Below are positions 1 through 6,428 of a DNA stretch of 12,733 nucleotides, one piece after another. The translations under genes and the position numbers were made by a program. Each line of letters opens with the position of its first letter. Within the stretch, counting starts at the first letter, position 1. The DNA is from Chloroflexota bacterium. Its GTDB lineage: Bacteria > Chloroflexota > Anaerolineae > B4-G1. The notes beneath the pieces were generated by a model. It saw nothing but the letters and a program-made list of their open reading frames with translations, had not been told where the DNA came from and made no database searches. The stretch lies in contig QMOC01000012.1 of NCBI GenBank assembly GCA_003648085.1, positions 1 to 12,733 of the forward strand. Reading direction: 5' to 3'.

Positions 1-1023
1 AACGATCACATCCGCCGCCAGGTGGCTGGCTATTGCTCCGGCCTTGCGCCCCCCCATCCCATCGGCCACGAGGAATAGATTCCCCCGCTGTCTCTGCTGG
101 GGATCCGACGGCATGCAAACCCTGAGACAATCCTGATTGACGCGATGTTCTCGTCCTGTCTGAGTTAGGTGGGATACTTCCAAGTCCAGGAGATCGGAAG
201 CCCGCTCGCGGGGCCTCTTCTCCTCCCCCTCCCTGACCGCTATGTGCTCGGCCGCCTTTCTCAGGAGTTCCCCCGCCTCTGCCCTGACCACCGTGAGGCC
301 CTTGGTTGCCCAATAACGTGCCAGCGAGTCGGCTATCCCCGCTTGAATGAAGTACGCAGATCGCGTATCCTTGCTGAACATGGGAGCAAGATAATGGTAC
401 ATATGGCGGAAATCACGGTGTGCCAAATTGCACCCAATGAAAAGCAAGGTCTTGCCGGAAAATCCTCCTTCCAGGATACTCAAGATACTGGGCCATCTAT
501 CGAGAAAGGCGAACAGATCTTCCTCGGTGATAACCATCGAGTCCGGTTCTGTGATACAGCCGTATAGTTTCACGATCCGCACTCTATCTAGCATGCCATG
601 TTTAAGATCATAGGTGCCGAGGATCTTCTGATAAGCCACTCCCTGCTCTTCGAGGGCCTTTTCAAGCAATGTGTCGTAATTGGTCGTTAGGATCAACCGG
701 AAGGGCAACGCGGCGATAGCCCGGTAGCAGGCCGGAGGCTCCTTCATCCTCCCTATCTTCTCTTTTAGGAAGGAGATCAGTGAGGACCTTCCAAATTGCA
801 ATTCATGGCATTGAGCAATCCAGGGAAAGGACCAATCGTCCTGAAAGTCCCACCCCTGGCAAGCCGCTAACTGCCGCGCTAACCTTGCCCTACCAGGCAA
901 CACCCTTAAGGTATCAGAACCTACATCGGGGCCTATAAACAGTACACAATTCCCGGCGATGATCTGTTCTCGTAGTACTTCCTCTTCTCGCCCGGCGAAG
1001 CCCTGCCCTGTCTTGGTCAGCAT
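1..1023 (-). CDS. SIR2-like domain fused to PP2C-type protein phosphatase (C-terminus cut by window edge)
   Basis: Translating the minus strand from ATG at 1023 gives 341 uninterrupted codons to the window edge, so the gene is partial. Residues about 12-265 look like a SIR2_2-type Rossmann domain: FIGPD (29-33) at the nucleotide-loop position, LTTNYD (112-117), VKLYG (151-155), TEEDLFAFL (167-174) and LLFIGCNLAHRDFR (193-206). From about 283 a PP2C phosphatase begins, with REHRVNQD (291-298) and LFLVADGMGG (316-325); both metal-binding Asp of these N-terminal motifs are present, so the phosphatase is probably active. The SIR2 part keeps the catalytic-type Asn of TTNYD, but the His expected in the K-L-H-G motif is Tyr154 and the usual GAG(x)S loop is GPDVGSD. 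It may therefore bind NAD or a derivative without hydrolysing it. A GAGGGGGA ribosome site lies in the end of the kinase gene, whose stop is 2 nt upstream. Wobble positions look more A/T-rich than in thrC or ftsY. Confidence 0.85.
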   Translation of the reverse strand, partial: MLTKTGQGFAGREEEVLREQIIAGNCVLFIGPDVGSDTLRVLPGRARLARQLAACQGWDFQDDWSFPWIAQCHELQFGRSSLISFLKEKIGRMKEPPACYRAIAALPFRLILTTNYDTLLEKALEEQGVAYQKILGTYDLKHGMLDRVRIVKLYGCITEPDSMVITEEDLFAFLDRWPSILSILEGGFSGKTLLFIGCNLAHRDFRHMYHYLAPMFSKDTRSAYFIQAGIADSLARYWATKGLTVVRAEAGELLRKAAEHIAVREGEEKRPRERASDLLDLEVSHLTQTGREHRVNQDCLRVCMPSDPQQRQRGNLFLVADGMGGRKAGAIASHLAADVIV

Positions 1024-1025
1024 GT

Positions 1026-2543
1026 TCAATCCCCCTCGGTCGTCTCCTCCGTTTCCTCTGGCTCCGCTGGCTCACCATAGATAAAACTACGCGATTTGGC
1101 CTCTTTACTGAGTGACCGATACGGATTTTGTCGGACAACAGCCACACTCCAGAAGCATTTGTCCCCTTCCCCCGGAAGTTCAGGCACAAGAATATCCAAA
1201 TCAATCTCCAGTTCAGGCTCTCTCTGGAGTTCCCCGGCTCTATCATGGGGCCCACCCTCTTTCCACACCCTCAACTCGAAAGCCTCGTTATCTCTCAGTT
1301 CTCCCTCCCAGTCCCAGGCGAAGGTTACGCGCCCTTTAAGAACCGCCTCCTCCGCCGGTTCGAGCAACTTAGGAACCGGATAGGAAGGGGTCCTGCGGAA
1401 GATAGAGCCCAATGCTCCAGTAAGGGCCTGCCAACGAGCCTTGAGCCTATCGGAAAACGCAGGGGCAGGCGGGGCTACGCCCTCCACTCCACCGGGAGCG
1501 CCGAGGGGTCGAGAGGCACCGGTTGCAGTGTAGGGAACGGTATGAGGACGAGTGCCCTCGGCTGGAGCGCCGTGCTCGCCGCCTGGAGCGACCATTCGAA
1601 CTCCTACTACTCGCGGAGGAGGTACGTTCTTATCGAGGTTGATTAGCAAATGCTCTATGGAAGGTCTCTCTGCAGGGTCTTTTTGCAGAGCCTGAAGGAT
1701 CAAGTCTTCAACCCCAACCGGGACATCGAAACGCTGCAATGGAGGGGGGGCAGCTCCGAGAATCGCCCTTTCTACGTCCTCATCATTGCCGATGAAAGGA
1801 GGGACACCGGCAAGCATGTGATAAAACAGAACCCCAAGGGAATAAACGTCCTTGGGCCGGTTATCGAGTGGCCGATCAGACTTGGCTTTATCTGGTCTGA
1901 TGCGTTCAGGGGCTACGTAGGATTTGAGTTCCCCCTCCGCTGCGCGCTCGCCGATCACCTCTTGATCAGCCCTTGCGGCATTCGCGAAATCTGTCAGTAC
2001 CAGTTCCACCCTCAAATCCGGGCCTGACAAGGGATATCGGAAAAAGATGGTACGGGGATGGACATTTAGATGGACGATACCTTTGGAGTGAATGTAGTCC
2101 AACGCTGTGCCGATCTGATAGATGATCTCAGCCGCCTCCTCCAGAGGCAGTCTTCCCATCTGCTCCATCCTGTCGGCCAGCGAGCCGCCTTCCAGATACT
2201 CCATAGCCCAGAACCACCAGGCTTCATCCCGGAAATTGACTTGGGAGAGGTAACACTCACCTCGAAGCGATATCGCTCTGGGATGGAGAGGATAGATTCT
2301 GACGATGTTTAAGTGGCGCGATTTTTTGAGGATTTCGACCTCGTTCTGCAGAGCCGCGTACGCGCGTTGATGCTCTTCATCGAGGTCATCGTAGGGGACT
2401 CTCAGGATATTGAGCACCACCCGTTCCTGTTTATCAGGCAGTTGCGAGAGCCAGGACTCGACGAGCCCGTCCTTGTGGAGTGCCGGAAGGCGCTGGATAG
2501 TACGATATGGGCCCAGATCATAATCTTCGCGGATAGGTGGCAT
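1026..2543 (-). CDS. Ser/Thr protein kinase-fold protein, predicted pseudokinase, with C-terminal beta-type domain
   Basis: The protein is 505 aa from ATG at 2543; numbers below follow this start. A TTG 21 nt upstream would also open the frame, but the Shine-Dalgarno AGGAG (2557-2553) lies inside that extension and is 9 nt from the ATG. Residues about 9-305 have the kinase fold: alpha-C NEVEILKK (67-74), ALDYIHSKGIVH (147-158), TDFANA (184-189), VAPERI (210-215), DVYSLGVLFYHMLAGVPPF (232-250) and DPAERPS (289-295). Key residues are lost: the beta-3 Lys is Asn45 (VVLNIL), HRD reads H-L-N (158-160) with Asn for the catalytic Asp, the catalytic-loop Lys and Asn are His162 and Thr165, and DFG is DFA. 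No glycine loop is seen. A Pro/Gly-rich linker leads to a C-terminal domain (about 388-490) rich in W/F beta segments (VTFAWDWEGEL). No membrane segment is visible, so it is probably cytoplasmic. Sensing or scaffolding is likelier than phosphorylation. It sits directly before the SIR2-PP2C gene. Confidence 0.85.
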   Translation of the reverse strand: MPPIREDYDLGPYRTIQRLPALHKDGLVESWLSQLPDKQERVVLNILRVPYDDLDEEHQRAYAALQNEVEILKKSRHLNIVRIYPLHPRAISLRGECYLSQVNFRDEAWWFWAMEYLEGGSLADRMEQMGRLPLEEAAEIIYQIGTALDYIHSKGIVHLNVHPRTIFFRYPLSGPDLRVELVLTDFANAARADQEVIGERAAEGELKSYVAPERIRPDKAKSDRPLDNRPKDVYSLGVLFYHMLAGVPPFIGNDEDVERAILGAAPPPLQRFDVPVGVEDLILQALQKDPAERPSIEHLLINLDKNVPPPRVVGVRMVAPGGEHGAPAEGTRPHTVPYTATGASRPLGAPGGVEGVAPPAPAFSDRLKARWQALTGALGSIFRRTPSYPVPKLLEPAEEAVLKGRVTFAWDWEGELRDNEAFELRVWKEGGPHDRAGELQREPELEIDLDILVPELPGEGDKCFWSVAVVRQNPYRSLSKEAKSRSFIYGEPAEPEETEETTEGD

Positions 2544-2552
2544 AGTTCTGCT

Positions 2553-2557
2553 CTCCT
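2553..2557 (-). promoter_or_regulatory. Ribosome binding site that fixes the pseudokinase start
   Basis: On the minus strand AGGAG stands 9 nt before ATG 2543, inside a purine-rich run (GGAAGAGGAGAG). It makes the upstream TTG at 2564 an unlikely start. Confidence 0.7.
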
Positions 2558-2614
2558 CTTCCAAGGGCTGCTAAGGGCCTGCTGAGAATGCCTTCCCGTT
2601 TTCGGCTTTGCTAA

Positions 2615-2643
2615 AGTCTATCACATTCTCTGCTTTGTTTGAG
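2615..2643 (-). promoter_or_regulatory. Weak promoter candidate for the pseudokinase / SIR2-PP2C pair
   Basis: On the minus strand a -10-like TAGACT (2620-2615, 4 of 6 matches) stands 17 nt from CTCAAA (2643-2638), a poor -35. The poor -35 touches the array of 11-bp repeats, an arrangement typical of activator-dependent promoters. Sequence match alone is weak. Confidence 0.3.
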
Positions 2644-2673
2644 TTACCCTTGCGTTACGATTGGGTTACCCTC
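2641..2673. repeat. Three tandem 11-bp direct repeats (GNGTTACSNTY), putative regulator site
   Basis: On the plus strand GAGTTACCCTT (2641-2651), GCGTTACGATT (2652-2662) and GGGTTACCCTC (2663-2673) follow without spacing and share the core G-N-G-T-T-A-C. One helical turn per unit resembles sites of OmpR/PhoB-type winged-helix regulators. They lie about 100 bp before the pseudokinase start and abut the candidate -35. No regulator gene is in the window. Confidence 0.5.
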
Positions 2674-2702
2674 TCTCTGCAGCCCTCATACGTAACTAGC
2701 CT

Positions 2703-2733
2703 ACAAGATTTGCGCTGTTTGCGGGAATCTTGT
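2703..2733. repeat. Inverted repeat with 8-bp arms (ACAAGATT / AATCTTGT)
   Basis: ACAAGATT at 2703-2710 pairs with AATCTTGT at 2726-2733 across a 15-nt spacer, and a further ACAAGATG follows at 2737-2744. There is no T-run, so it is not a standard terminator. It may be an operator or chance. Confidence 0.35.
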
Positions 2734-2975
2734 GGGACAAGATGGCATCTCGTCCTACGTTGGTTGCAGCGATAGGCCGCGCTATGATGTTTCCACAAGT
2801 AAGCCTGGGGAGGGAGCGCAAGGAAAGGGTGGGTGCGCAGGTGTGGCTTATGGTGGGTTTATCTTGAGGGATTTTGTAATTTGGATTCTATCACAACGCG
2901 GGGAGCTTGTCAAACGCAGAGGATCCGCCGGCATCCACCTATGCATCTCTCGTTTGATGAGTTATGTTCACACAC

Positions 2976-3788
2976 CTACTCGCCGCTAGAGTGAAGTGGT
3001 GCGCTTCGGTCGCCGGCAGAAGGCGACGCTTTTGATATTACGGGTTTTTGCCGCGTAATAGTCTCCCATGCCGCCTGCGCCGCCGCTTGCTCGGCTGCCT
3101 GCTTGCTGCGACCCACTCCTTGACCTGCCACCTCCTTGCCTAGAAGCACCTCCGCCACGAAGGTCTTGGCGTGGTCAGGTCCTTTTTCGGCGACGATGCG
3201 ATAGCGCGGCGTGATTCCCAGTTCGGCCTGGCTCCATTCCTGAAGGCGGCTTTTGGCATCCCAATCCGCTTCCGCTGCCAAGATCGCTTCGGCTACCGGC
3301 CCAATGAGCGGCTCAACGAAGGCTTCGACCGCCGCCAGCCCGCCGTCGAGATAGAGTGCCCCTATGACAGCCTCGAAGGCGTCACATAGGTTGGCGTCTC
3401 GCTCTCGCCCGCCAGCCTCCTCTTCGCCACGACCTAGCCGCAGTGTCTCTCCGATCCCCACCTGTCTGGCAAACTGCGCCAGCGTCTTGGTGCGCACCAG
3501 GGCGGCTCGCAGACGAGTCATCCGTCCCTCGTCGAAATCGGGATAACGACGATAGACCCACGCGCCGGCAATGAAGTCAAGCACTGCGTCGCCCAGAAAT
3601 TCGAGGCGCTGGTTGTCGCCAGTCGCGTCCTCAGGATGCTCGTTGACATAGGATGGATGAGTGAGGGCCCGACGGAGGAGGTCCAGGTCACGGAAGCGGT
3701 GTCCCAACGTGAATTGCAGAGATTCAAGGTTGGAGGGCGAGGATTGGGGATTGGATGACTGGAGATTGGAGAATGGGCTGTCGTTCAT
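2976..3788 (-). CDS. rnc: Ribonuclease III
   Basis: This is a 270-aa cytoplasmic endonuclease that cleaves double-stranded RNA, processing rRNA precursors and structured mRNAs. The RNase III domain spans about 25-172, with signature LEFLGDAVL (62-70; Glu63 and Asp67) and the second acidic pair in DAFEAVIGALYLDGG (Asp136, Glu139). The dsRNA-binding domain follows at about 178-245, ending in a typical Lys/Ala-rich helix (GRSKQAAEQAAAQAA). Length is somewhat above the common 225-250 aa because of an extra N-terminus: the first 24 residues are Ser/Asn/Pro/Gln-rich and come from a low-complexity CAATCTCCA-type repeat, and the last 25 residues are a disordered tail. The ATG overlaps the thrC-mazG stop (TAATG), so it is translationally coupled as the last gene of the minus-strand operon. 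Confidence in the function is very high; the exact start could lie further inside. Confidence 0.97.
   Translation of the reverse strand: MNDSPFSNLQSSNPQSSPSNLESLQFTLGHRFRDLDLLRRALTHPSYVNEHPEDATGDNQRLEFLGDAVLDFIAGAWVYRRYPDFDEGRMTRLRAALVRTKTLAQFARQVGIGETLRLGRGEEEAGGRERDANLCDAFEAVIGALYLDGGLAAVEAFVEPLIGPVAEAILAAEADWDAKSRLQEWSQAELGITPRYRIVAEKGPDHAKTFVAEVLLGKEVAGQGVGRSKQAAEQAAAQAAWETITRQKPVISKASPSAGDRSAPLHSSGE
3721..3777. repeat. Low-complexity ATTGGAGATTGG-type repeat inside the rnc 5' end
   Basis: Degenerate units such as GGATTGGGGATTGGAT and CTGGAGATTGGAGAATGG occur here. Read on the minus strand in frame they encode the extra Ser/Asn/Gln/Pro-rich N-terminus of RNase III. Related units (CCAATCTCCAATCTCCAA) occur in tilS at about 10945-10970. 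Confidence 0.6.
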
Positions 3789-5185
3789 TACGATCCTGCA
3801 TCTCCTCGTTCTATCAGCCGGCGCTCGTACTTCTTCAGCGCAGCGCCGAGCGCACCCTCGGCATCCACACCGCAGGCCTCAGCCAGCGCCAACAGGCTGT
3901 AGAGCGCATCACCCAGTTCGTCCGCCAAGTGGGGTCGAAAGTGCGGCGCTCGCCGCCCGTAGTCGGTGGCCAGCAAAACCTCTTTCGCCACCTCGCCGAC
4001 CTCGGAGACCAGGTCAAGCGCGTGGGTGGATGGGTCATACAGGAGATCGTGACGGTGGGCAAAGAGAGCGACTCTCTGCTGCCGGTTAGCCATCAGTGGC
4101 GGGCTCTTGAACCCGCTCCCTGTCAGCACGACGACGGGTGTGCCGCCCAGACGGTCGCGCAGGTGATTCAACGCTGCCACTGCCAGCGCTGAGGTCGGCT
4201 CGACATAGAACCCTTGATGAGCCAGTTTACGTTGTGCCATCAGGGTTTCCTCGTCCGGCAGGGCCAGTACCGCGCCGTTGCTTTCGCGCACGGCGGCCAG
4301 CACCGCCCGACCCCAGGGTGGCGCTGCGATGCGCACTCCCTCCGCGACGGTCTCTCCTTCCTCGACCGGCTCCACGTCGGCCGCGCCGCGCTCCCAGGCG
4401 CGGGCCAAGGGTGCGCACGGTTGCGCCTGCACGCCCAAGAGTCGCGGCAGCCGCTCGATAAGCCCCGCCGCCAGCAGTTCGCCGAAGCCAGCGTGCAACC
4501 CCAGCAGCAACCCCCCGTGACCCAGCGGCACTACGACGCTCTCCGGTGCGCGACCGCCCAATTGTTCCCACAGTTCAAAAGCGACCGTCTTCATTCCCTG
4601 CGGATAGAGGGGGCTGTAGACGTGGCTGGCGTAGACTGCGCCCTCCTCAAGGGCCCGGCGCACAGCGCGAGCGGCCTCGCTGCGGGGGCCGGGCACTGCG
4701 ACGACCTCCGCGCCGTAGGCCGCGATCTGCGCTTGCTTGACCGGTGAGGCGTGGGCCGGCACGTAGACGGTGGCACTAAGGCCGACGCGGGCGGCGTAGG
4801 CCGCCAATGCAGTACCGGCGTTGCCCGAGGAATCCTCAACGACCTTCCGCACGCCTGCCGCCTTCAGCGCCGTGACCAGCACAGCCGCCCCCCGATCCTT
4901 GAAGGAGCCGGTGGGGTTGAGGTACTCGGCCTTGAGGTAGACGGGCTGACCATCCCATTCGGCGGCGACCAGGGGGGTCCAGCCCTCGCCCAACGTCACC
5001 GGCGTTGCCTCATCCGGCAGAGGCAGCGCGGCCCGATAGCGCCAGAGGGTGTAGTCCCTTTCGTCCACGCGGGCCGGGTCGAAGGAGGGCGCACCGACGA
5101 TCTCCAGCACGCCGCCGCAATCGCAGCGCCAGCGGGTGGGGTCGAGGGGCCAACTGCGTGCGCAACGACTACATTGAAGTTTCAC
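3788..5185 (-). CDS. Threonine synthase-like PLP enzyme fused to a MazG-like nucleotide pyrophosphohydrolase domain
   Basis: The likely start is GTG at 5185, after GGAGGAGG, giving 465 aa; the frame stays open upstream, but that stretch is Arg/Trp-rich and unlike the family. An N-terminal zinc ribbon (C5-x2-C8 ... CDC at 22-24) leads into a fold-type II PLP domain: GSFKDRGA with Schiff-base Lys96, SSGNAG (119-124), the phosphate loop LGHGGLL (221-227), and the closing VVLTGSGFK (352-360). This matches threonine synthase (O-phosphohomoserine to threonine). A second domain at about 389-457 resembles all-alpha MazG/MazG-like NTP pyrophosphohydrolases, with LVSEVGEVAKE (392-402), LADELGDALYSLL (420-432) and a terminal KKYERRL. 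I do not know this fusion as standard. A +1 frame TGATG at the domain joint (about 4090) suggests two formerly coupled genes. The gene overlaps the HEPN remnant upstream and rnc downstream. Because related PLP enzymes look similar, no symbol is given. Confidence 0.85.
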   Translation of the reverse strand: MKLQCSRCARSWPLDPTRWRCDCGGVLEIVGAPSFDPARVDERDYTLWRYRAALPLPDEATPVTLGEGWTPLVAAEWDGQPVYLKAEYLNPTGSFKDRGAAVLVTALKAAGVRKVVEDSSGNAGTALAAYAARVGLSATVYVPAHASPVKQAQIAAYGAEVVAVPGPRSEAARAVRRALEEGAVYASHVYSPLYPQGMKTVAFELWEQLGGRAPESVVVPLGHGGLLLGLHAGFGELLAAGLIERLPRLLGVQAQPCAPLARAWERGAADVEPVEEGETVAEGVRIAAPPWGRAVLAAVRESNGAVLALPDEETLMAQRKLAHQGFYVEPTSALAVAALNHLRDRLGGTPVVVLTGSGFKSPPLMANRQQRVALFAHRHDLLYDPSTHALDLVSEVGEVAKEVLLATDYGRRAPHFRPHLADELGDALYSLLALAEACGVDAEGALGAALKKYERRLIERGDAGS

Positions 5186-5291
5186 CTGCCTCCTCCAACA
5201 CCTCCACAACGTGCTGGATAACCCGCTGCGCCTGACGAAGTGCCTTCTCCGCGTCCTCGGCATCGAAGGCGTCGGTTGGATCAGGCCTCAT
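5169..5291 (-). pseudogene. Remnant resembling the C-terminal tail of a HEPN toxin (40 codons)
   Basis: An ATG at 5291 lies inside the last codons of the nucleotidyltransferase gene and opens 40 codons ending TAG at 5171-5169, overlapping the thrC-like start by 17 nt. The peptide runs from MRPDPTDAFDAEDAEKALR to a Val/Glu-rich helix (VIQHVVEVLEE). It resembles the last helix of MNT-associated HEPN proteins, where a Pro-Asp segment is followed by EDAexAL..A..V. Full HEPN proteins are about 120-140 aa with an R-x4-6-H active site, and none of that is here. The simplest reading is a HEPN gene whose body was deleted, leaving tail and overlap. It could still be translated by coupling. Assignment rests on a short match, so it is moderate. 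Confidence 0.5.
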
Positions 5292-5631
5292 ATAATACCC
5301 TCCCCTCCCGCAAAGCCTGGCGTATGAATGGCCGTTCACGGATCGTCTCGAACTCTTGAGGAGTGTATGCTAGCAGATCAAGGCCCACGCGGGGTTGAAT
5401 CTGCTCGTATAGCAATCCCAGTCGCTTGACAAACGGCAGGTCGGAATCCAGCACGACGATAAGGTCGAGGTCGCTCCACGCGGCGACTTCCCCTCTGGCG
5501 ACAGAGCCAAATAAGACAATGAGTCGTGCTCCCACCTTGCGCAGAATCCGGACGGCGCGCTCAAGTTCATGCTCGAGCAATGCCTGTCTTTGCGCACGCT
5601 GCTCCTGCCAATACTGTTTCCCGTGTCTCAT
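5281..5631 (-). CDS. MNT-type minimal nucleotidyltransferase (antitoxin-like)
   Basis: The 116-aa protein has the DNA polymerase beta-like nucleotidyltransferase core: LFGSVARGEVAAWSDLDLIV covers the GS-x-A-R-G motif (42-47) and the S-D-x-D-L metal-binding carboxylates (Asp54, Asp56). A likely third carboxylate is Asp85 in GLDLLAYT. Such MNT proteins act as antitoxins to HEPN RNases (MntA of HepT/MntA adds AMP to its partner) or as orphan enzymes. Its ATG overlaps the glycosyltransferase stop (ATGA), so the two are coupled, although the functions seem unrelated. The expected HEPN partner downstream is reduced to a 40-codon tail, so this is probably an orphaned antitoxin with its catalytic motif intact. 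Confidence 0.85.
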   Translation of the reverse strand: MRHGKQYWQEQRAQRQALLEHELERAVRILRKVGARLIVLFGSVARGEVAAWSDLDLIVVLDSDLPFVKRLGLLYEQIQPRVGLDLLAYTPQEFETIRERPFIRQALREGRVLYEA

Positions 5632-6341
5632 CTACCTCTTTCTCCGCGCAACTCCCGGCTCAGCCGCAGCCGGAAGCGCACCAGATCGCGGAATGCCCTG
5701 AGAATGACGCCGAGGTTCGCGCCGGTGGCCTCGCCCGCCACGCGCGGCAGATGGGTCACCGGCACCTCGGCGATGCGGAAACCGCGTGCCTTTGCACCGG
5801 CCAGGAACTCCGTATCAATCATCGCTCCGTCGGAGACGAGATTGACGTGCTTCAGGACCTCGCGCCGGAACAGTTTGAAACCGCAATCAATGTCGCGGCA
5901 CAGGTAGCCGAAAAGGAGCCGCACCAATGTGTTCCAGCCGAAGGCGTTGAGTTTGCGGATGAAAGGGTCCTGCCGCCGAGCGCGGTAGCCAGACACGATA
6001 TCCGCTTCCTCGATACGTTCCAGCAGCCGATTGATCTCACCGAAATCGAACTGGTTGTCCGCCGGAACGAATACGATCAGGTCCTTGGTAGCCGCCGCGA
6101 ATCCGGCCTTCAGCGCCCCGCCATAGCCTCGATTGGGGTAATGCTCCACCAGCCGAAAGTTGGGGATGCGCTGCATCAACTCGCGGGCGATTTCACCTGT
6201 ACGGTCGGTGCTGCCGTCATTGACCAGGATGATCTCGTAATCCATCCCCAACTGCTGAGCCACGGTGGAGACCCGTTCCACGGCGCTTTCGACATTAGCC
6301 TCTTCATTATAAGCGGGAAGAACGATGGAAAGACCGGACAT
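5628..6341 (-). CDS. Family 2 glycosyltransferase (dolichyl/polyprenyl-phosphate sugar transferase-like)
   Basis: This 237-aa GT-A fold enzyme uses a nucleotide sugar, probably to load a lipid-phosphate or envelope glycan at the inner face of the membrane. Motifs are IVLPAYNEE (6-14), ILVNDGSTDRTGEIA (38-52), NRGYGGALKAGF (70-81), VPADNQFD (92-99) in place of a DxD site, and DTEFLAGAKARGFRIAEVPV (176-195). There is no C-terminal membrane segment or GtrA domain, so it is soluble or peripheral. The frame stays open far upstream to 7169, but that part is the shadow of ftsY. Three starts crowd together (GTG 6347, ATG 6344, ATG 6341); AGGAG is 5 nt before 6341, which I choose. It heads the minus-strand operon. 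The acceptor cannot be read from sequence. Confidence 0.9.
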   Translation of the reverse strand: MSGLSIVLPAYNEEANVESAVERVSTVAQQLGMDYEIILVNDGSTDRTGEIARELMQRIPNFRLVEHYPNRGYGGALKAGFAAATKDLIVFVPADNQFDFGEINRLLERIEEADIVSGYRARRQDPFIRKLNAFGWNTLVRLLFGYLCRDIDCGFKLFRREVLKHVNLVSDGAMIDTEFLAGAKARGFRIAEVPVTHLPRVAGEATGANLGVILRAFRDLVRFRLRLSRELRGERGR

Positions 6342-6369
6342 CATCACTCCTCTCTCAAATGGTACCTCA

Positions 6370-6398
6370 ATGTTACACCAATCTGTGCAAATTAGCAA
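6370..6398 (-). promoter_or_regulatory. Promoter candidate for the glycosyltransferase-to-rnc operon
   Basis: On the minus strand TTGCTA (6398-6393) and TAACAT (6375-6370) are 17 nt apart, each with 4 of 6 consensus matches, about 30 nt before the glycosyltransferase start. It stands back-to-back with the ftsY promoter. Confidence 0.5.
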
Positions 6399-6428
6399 TA
6401 TCAACACCGGCAGTTGGCACGACCGGCG

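Larger units (their letters stand above)
2544..2975. other. 432-bp intergenic gap without a convincing gene
   Basis: This gap separates rnc from the pseudokinase gene, both on the minus strand. The only open frame of any length, 2732-2989 on the plus strand, has no good ribosome site, a skewed composition and no recognisable family, so I do not call it. The gap holds three phased 11-bp repeats (2641-2673), a weak promoter candidate (2615-2643) and an inverted repeat (2703-2733). Between about 2745 and 2975 I see no strong hairpin with a T-run, no tRNA and no obvious terminator for rnc. Its base composition is visibly more AT-rich than the neighbouring thrC and rnc genes. Confidence 0.6.

Noticed and set aside
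169..567. Plus-strand frame in the left region
   Set aside because: The other strand encodes the SIR2-PP2C protein with clear motifs throughout; the plus frame is a shadow.
2732..2989. 85-codon plus-strand frame in the rnc-pseudokinase gap
   Set aside because: No good ribosome site, no recognisable domain, and it overlaps the rnc end on the opposite strand.
5186..5263. 26-residue N-terminal extension of the threonine synthase-like protein
   Set aside because: Arg/Trp-rich, out of family, and it overlaps the HEPN-like tail in another frame; GTG 5185 after GGAGGAGG sits just before the zinc ribbon.
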